Origin: Dermatemys mawii
Taxonomy: Eukaryota; Chordata; Testudines; Dermatemydidae
NCBI GenBank assembly: GCA_007922305.1
Contig: ML677374.1
Coordinates: forward strand, 9,486,094 to 9,550,093
DNA length: 64,000 nucleotides
Reading direction: 5' to 3'
The translations under genes were made by a program, and so were the position numbers. Under the pieces are notes generated by a model. The model did no database searches and had not been told where the DNA came from. It worked only from the letters and a program-made list of their open reading frames with translations. Of this stretch, positions 59,412 to 64,000 are shown in pieces; within the stretch, counting starts at the first letter, position 1, and the number at the start of each line of letters is the position of its first letter.

Positions 59412-62365
59412 CAATAAATGACCCATATTTTTCTATGGATTGGGCACACACTGCCCAGTGAGTTACATGGCTCTCTATTTAAGGATTTTCCAGCATCTGT
59501 ACAATACCTGAAATGGGGAAGCATGATGACTTGGATAAATATGAACCTTTTGGAGTCAGTTGCAACCGCTGTGCCTCTTACATATCTCTCATCCCTAATT
59601 AACAATCACACACCACATGCTTTCTAAACTGAAAGAACAAATGCTGGAGCTCTGAACATTCAGAATTCATCTTTTCAGAATGACAGATGAAATGGCTTTC
59701 ATTTCATAAGACGACGACATGGAGTCTAGAAAAAGACCAGCACATTTTTTGATCCACAATTTGCTAGTTGCATCAGCCTCTGAGGAGATAAGAAATATTA
59801 GCCAAGAAATTATTGCCAAGTTACTTCAAGCTGTGTGTTGCAATGCTGATAGAGGTGGAAGGTGACAGAAACAATTGCTAAATATCAGTAATTTCATGTA
59901 CACAATTAAAATGCAGCCAAGAATCCTTTAATATAAATAAAATGAGGTTGTGAGCAAATAAAAGGGATTCAATTACGTTTCTAGGTTAAATCTCCAACTC
60001 ACACAAAATTTGAAGATTTTTCTTTCTCCGAATCCCTTTTAATATTCACAGTGGGCATCCTGGCATGAAGTTTCCAGTTCTGAAACATTGTTTGAGCTGA
60101 GTAGCTCAGGATTATCTCTGACAAAGCACTTTAATATGGGACAAATCTCTATAGACCTATTTATTTCATTGCTCTAATAACTTACTGAAAAGGTTGTTCA
60201 TTATAAAAACAAAACAAAAAAAATTGATGGTAAAGTGTCAGTCACATCTATCATTAAAAGTAGTGTGAAGTCAGTTACTCACCATAATTTGCTTGCTTTG
60301 CTATTAAAAAGATCTGCATATAGCACAATTTTTCATGAGCAAGATCTTTGGACAGTAAAGAGGTTGAACAAAGTAATGAGAAGAGAGCTAACAAACATGG
60401 TCACCTGAGCCAACTGACCTCTCAAGGAGAAAAGTCAGGCATCTACTGCAGCCCTGAGCACCAGGGGAAAGACACTCGTGAGGATAAAATGTAAGTTAAA
60501 GACGGACTGTCTGCTACACAAGGAAGGAAGCTGACAAATAGAAGGTGTGGACTGATCAGAATGGCCCTGCCTAGTTGAAAGGACTGCCGAAACATTTACC
60601 ATCATTAGTCGATAAGCGATCTGCAAGGATTACATGGAGTTGTCAAACACTAGATAACACTGGGTTTCTTGTTTTAATTAAGTAGATTGAACTACAGTGA
60701 AATTCACCACTGCCCACCTCAAGGCTAAAAAGTTTGTATAGAGCACTTCACTGAGCCTAGGAAGGGAATGTTATGTTCAGAATCCTGGGCTAGATACAGT
60801 GCTGTCTTGCAAGCCTTCTGTGGCTCCTCTCCAATCTGAGATGGACTACGGGGATGGAGCACCTATGCAGCCCATAAAGCACTGGCCGAACTCATGCACC
60901 AGAACCTGCTGGCCATCCCACCCACCCCGGTCCCTTGGGCCTCATGGTGATCTGTGCAAAACCCCAGTTCCCCTGCAAGCAGGTAGTGTGGGACATTGCT
61001 TCACCCCTGCCTCATGTACTTCCCCCACATACAACAGAGTGGGAGTTTTGCTACATCTGAAAGCTCCCTATACACCCCTTCTCTGCCCTTTGAAGCACCA
61101 AACGGGTGGAACGCTTCCAAATTTATAAGCACCATTTACTGGGGCCCATTCAACAGTACAGGAACATCCAATTGGATGTAAACTCCCCCTTCTAGCACTC
61201 TGTCATTCCCCTAGAGGTTGATGAATTTCAGCTATAGGAGAAAAGTCTGAACTTCTATTAACCTCAATGAGAGTATGTCAAAGGGGACTTCAGAATTTGG
61301 CCCACCATAGTCTACCTCAGTTGCATAGCTATATTTCTTTGGTGGCCCTGCTCTGAAACTTGGGCAATGGGTCCAAGGACAATCAGTAAGTTTTAATAAT
61401 CAATTTCACTGTACACAGAGACAATGATTTGTATTAATAGAAATCAATAGGCAAAGAACAATGCTGCTTGAGAACTTCTACAAAGTAAATAGCCTTAATT
61501 CAAGCTAATATTTTGACCTGTGATGTAAACAATTGGTTTTAACAATTGTTGAGATTCAACATTTTGAATCTCAACATCTACTCATTAAATAATTGGGGTT
61601 CCCCCCACATTGTCTGTCTTTCCCATAATTTTCTGCAACTGTAAATATGGATAAAAATGAAAAAGTGCTTTAAAACATTGAATAACTGTCAAAACCATAA
61701 AATAAAAACTGAACTCTGCCAAATCTAATAATGTAGCTCTGCAGAAGCTGGATTCATGGTCAGCACAGACTATGTTATGCTACAGTTTGTGCATTCACTC
61801 TTAAAATATACCAGTAAAAGCTAGGAAAATACAGTGAGTTCTGTAGTCTTCATATTTTGCACCCAAAGAGGAGCCAAGCAGGGATCAATAGGCAGAGGGT
61901 CACTATTAAGCCAGAATAGACATTTGCAGAGTGCAATGCAACTGGGACTCGTACTTCTCTCTAAACACTTTCACTGTCTAATAGTCCACTATAATTGGTT
62001 CCACTGCCCAGCAGGTTCTAGAGGTAGAAGCAGCTGTAAACTCTCTGTGGACCAAATTCTGTCTTAAGGACTTGACTCAATCCCCATTTACGTGAATGGA
62101 AGAATTTTGATGGATATTGAATCAGTTTCTAAGTCCTATTTGGGCATCTTGCATAGATATAGCCGAGGACAGAATTTGTCCTCTTGAGTATTTTCTTCAG
62201 TGTCTACTCTTCTTCATGGATGCACATACATCTCCAGTTAATTCCTAAACACTCTGTGTACTGATACTGAGTGTACAAGAGAAACCTAGGATCAGAGTCT
62301 CTGCTGACATAACTACATTAAAGTCAACAGAATTATGCCAGAAGCAAATTTAACCCTATCAAGGG
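59412..62365. other. unassigned non-coding stretch with one hairpin
   Basis: No gene is supported. 60790-61180 is more GC-rich than its neighbours and carries overlapping frames of 109 and 61 codons without a domain; it may be an unrecognised repeat. gttgagattca (61548-61558) and tgaatctcaac (61565-61575) form a perfect 11-bp hairpin with a 6-base loop. Confidence 0.45.
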
Positions 62366-62565
62366 TGGTAGTGTGGTTTAATAGACGGAACTGGATTTTT
62401 TCCAACTCTACCACTTGTCTGCTGAATAATTTTGGGCAGCTCATTTTCACTCTGTGCCTCAGTTTCTCTGACTGTACGATGGGATAATGGTACTTCTTTC
62501 CTGTAAAGTATACTTTGGGATCTTTGGATAATAAGAACTAGGCATTCTTCTAGTGCCTAGGAATA
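62366..62565 (+). repeat. MIR-like SINE, plus orientation
   Basis: The order 'tagtgtggtttaatagacgg', 'actctaccacttgtctgctg', 'ttttgggcagctcattttca', 'ctctgtgcctcagtttctct', 'gtacgatgggataatggtac' and 'ctttgggatctttggataat' is that of the MIR-like SINE. It is diverged, but longer than the copy at 1080. Confidence 0.8.
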
Positions 62566-63081
62566 AGCCCTCACAAATCTAGGGTTAACAAGCCTCAGAA
62601 GTCCTTTTGCGTACATTTCAGATAACTGCATATTGAAATCAGTAGGAACTAATATATGCTCAGTACATTTGAAAATCAGGCCTCTTACTTTGAGGACTAT
62701 CTAAGAATCTGAGCCTAAATTTGGGCTCCTGTTTTTTAAAGCTTTGACCTAAACCAGCTATTGCAGTGGGATGAGGAAAATCTGTTTTGCTTGGATTCTT
62801 CTGACATTTTCAACAGCAAAATAAATTTGATTTGCAGAAGCCATAAAGGAATGAAGAAGATTTTACTTGAGCTATTGAATATGATAAAAGACTGAATATG
62901 TCAGTAAACATAGCAGTTCAGTAACTATTAAAAAAATCAATAGTCATTCTGTAAATCTACAGTGTTGGAACAAAAAAAAAGTAGCAGGAAGCTTGCCTTG
63001 GAAAGCTAACCATTGTTACTGGTCAAAGAATCTCATGTGTATAGTCAATCAAGTTAGGACTCAGACTCTGCCTTAACTTGG
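62566..63081. other. unassigned non-coding stretch
   Basis: Nothing recognised. Confidence 0.4.
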
Positions 63082-63241
63082 GCTAGAACCAGGACCGGCT
63101 CTAGCTTTTTTGCCACCCCAAACACAAAGAGCACATTTACCAAAAAAAAGAATAAAGTGTCTGGAATGTGCCACCCCAAGAATGGCCAAAATGCCACCCC
63201 AAGCACATGTTTCCTCTGCTGGTGCCAGCCCTGGCTAGAAC
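63082..63241. mobile_element. hAT MITE with perfect 8-bp target duplication
   Basis: The element 63090-63233 is flanked by gctagaac at 63082-63089 and 63234-63241, an exact 8-bp duplication. It begins caggaccggctctagctttt and ends 'ggtgccagccctg'; the ends are inverted over caggNc(c/t)gg. The interior 'gccaccccaagcacatgttt' is the reverse complement of the 'catgtgcttggg' part of the copy at 42758-42960, so the two are one family in opposite orientations. A 131-codon minus-strand frame across it is a composition effect. Confidence 0.93.
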
Positions 63242-64000
63242 CCACCCAGTTTGCAGTGAGGATGCAGGCTAAGTCACTTAAATGCTGGTAATCCTCCAAT
63301 AGCTTTCCCACAATTCCCTGCATAGGACAGCCAAGGCCTCCCACTATTAACACAGCAGGCTGGGAAAGAATCCAGAAGTGTCTCAGCACATAGAACCATG
63401 AAATAGGACCTTGGATACAAATGGGCAAAGGCAGAAACACTGAGAACACATTAGCACCATTAGGGCTCTGCAGTGGGGCTGCTCACGCCTAGGCTTTGCA
63501 TCCTGGTTAGTGTGTCACCCTATTTTAATGCTGCCTTTATGGTGCAGCATCAGTGTGAATGAGGTGGTGCATTTCTGCGCTCTGATTGACCTCTGGGAAC
63601 ATCTCATAATCCCCTTAAGTCAAGTGGCCACTCTTATTGTTTTGACCTGGTGTAGGAATGCGGATGTGCCCTTTCAAAGCTCCATTTCTGACACCAGCAT
63701 GCTTATCTGCTCCAGGGCAAAGCGACCATTACTGAGGAACATTGCTTTCTTTGAATGAGTGGGGGTGGGGTGGGGTGGAGGAAGGTCTGAACTTACAAGA
63801 CAGCATGCTGACACTCATTACTCTCCCCCCACATACATACACAGTCCCTGACACACTCCACCCCACCACCTGCATTTGAAAAGCACATTGCAGTCACTTG
63901 AATGCTGCGATAGCTGCCCATAATGCACCACTCCCAATGCCACTGCAAGTGCTGCAAATGTGGCCACACCAATACGCTTGCAGCTGTCAGTGTGGACAGA
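63242..64000. other. unassigned stretch with G-rich run
   Basis: No gene. 63761-63780 is a G-rich run (gggggtggggtggggtggag). The C-rich complement-like ccaccccaccacc lies at 63858-63870 and could pair with it. Nothing else is recognised. Confidence 0.45.

Noticed and set aside
63054..63449. 131-codon minus-strand open frame
   Set aside because: Runs through a hAT miniature element with perfect target duplication; the translation changes character at the element's edge and has no domain.

Overview
The window reads as nuclear DNA of a non-avian sauropsid, most probably a turtle. It is AT-rich and CpG-poor, has no operons or ribosome binding sites, and no open frame longer than about 150 codons. 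It is littered with old, diverged transposon copies. The organism call rests on recognising several repeat families I know as common in turtle genomes: short hAT elements whose ends read like 'ggtatgtctacactgcaa' or 'aggccaggtctacac', a palindromic 'gtatcagag' foldback, CR1 LINE 3' ends, and MIR-like tRNA-derived SINEs. This is recognition by eye, not a database search; a crocodilian is the main alternative.

I find no intact protein-coding gene, rRNA, functional tRNA or CRISPR array in 64 kb. The only convincing protein-coding traces are dead CR1 reverse transcriptase fragments (47815-48700 and 53560-53680). The window is therefore a gene desert or the inside of a very large intron.

Layout. 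1-12900: mostly unassigned AT-rich DNA, with one SINE (1080), an AT-rich repeat (7200-7645), two TA-flanked miniature transposons (6720 and 8535) and a near-perfect hairpin (10675). 12900-23000: a tRNA-like foldback, two reverse-oriented SINE/LINE ends, short tandem repeats and another inverted-repeat element. 23029-28208: the richest transposon cluster, with one hAT element nested inside another (23029-23604), a diverged hAT element (27141) and a GC-rich hAT element with a perfect 8-bp target duplication (27848-28208). 28209-47800: long unassigned stretches with palindromic miniature elements, a CR1 3' end (33950) and two further hAT elements (30203, 42758). 47815-50155: a CR1 3' fragment split by a hAT element, then a foldback element. 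53560-55600: a CR1 fragment with its FADD box, a SINE with a 61-bp near-identical duplicate 330 bp away, and a roughly 1-kb probable LTR/ERV-derived repeat related to a fragment at 25120. 55690-56050 has clustered homeodomain-type TAATTA cores and may be a conserved non-coding element. The right end carries more SINE fragments and a hAT element with a perfect 8-bp target duplication (63082-63241).

The elements do not form a pathway. Their interest lies in the insertion history they record: nesting order, target duplications, paired copies of one family, and local duplication.
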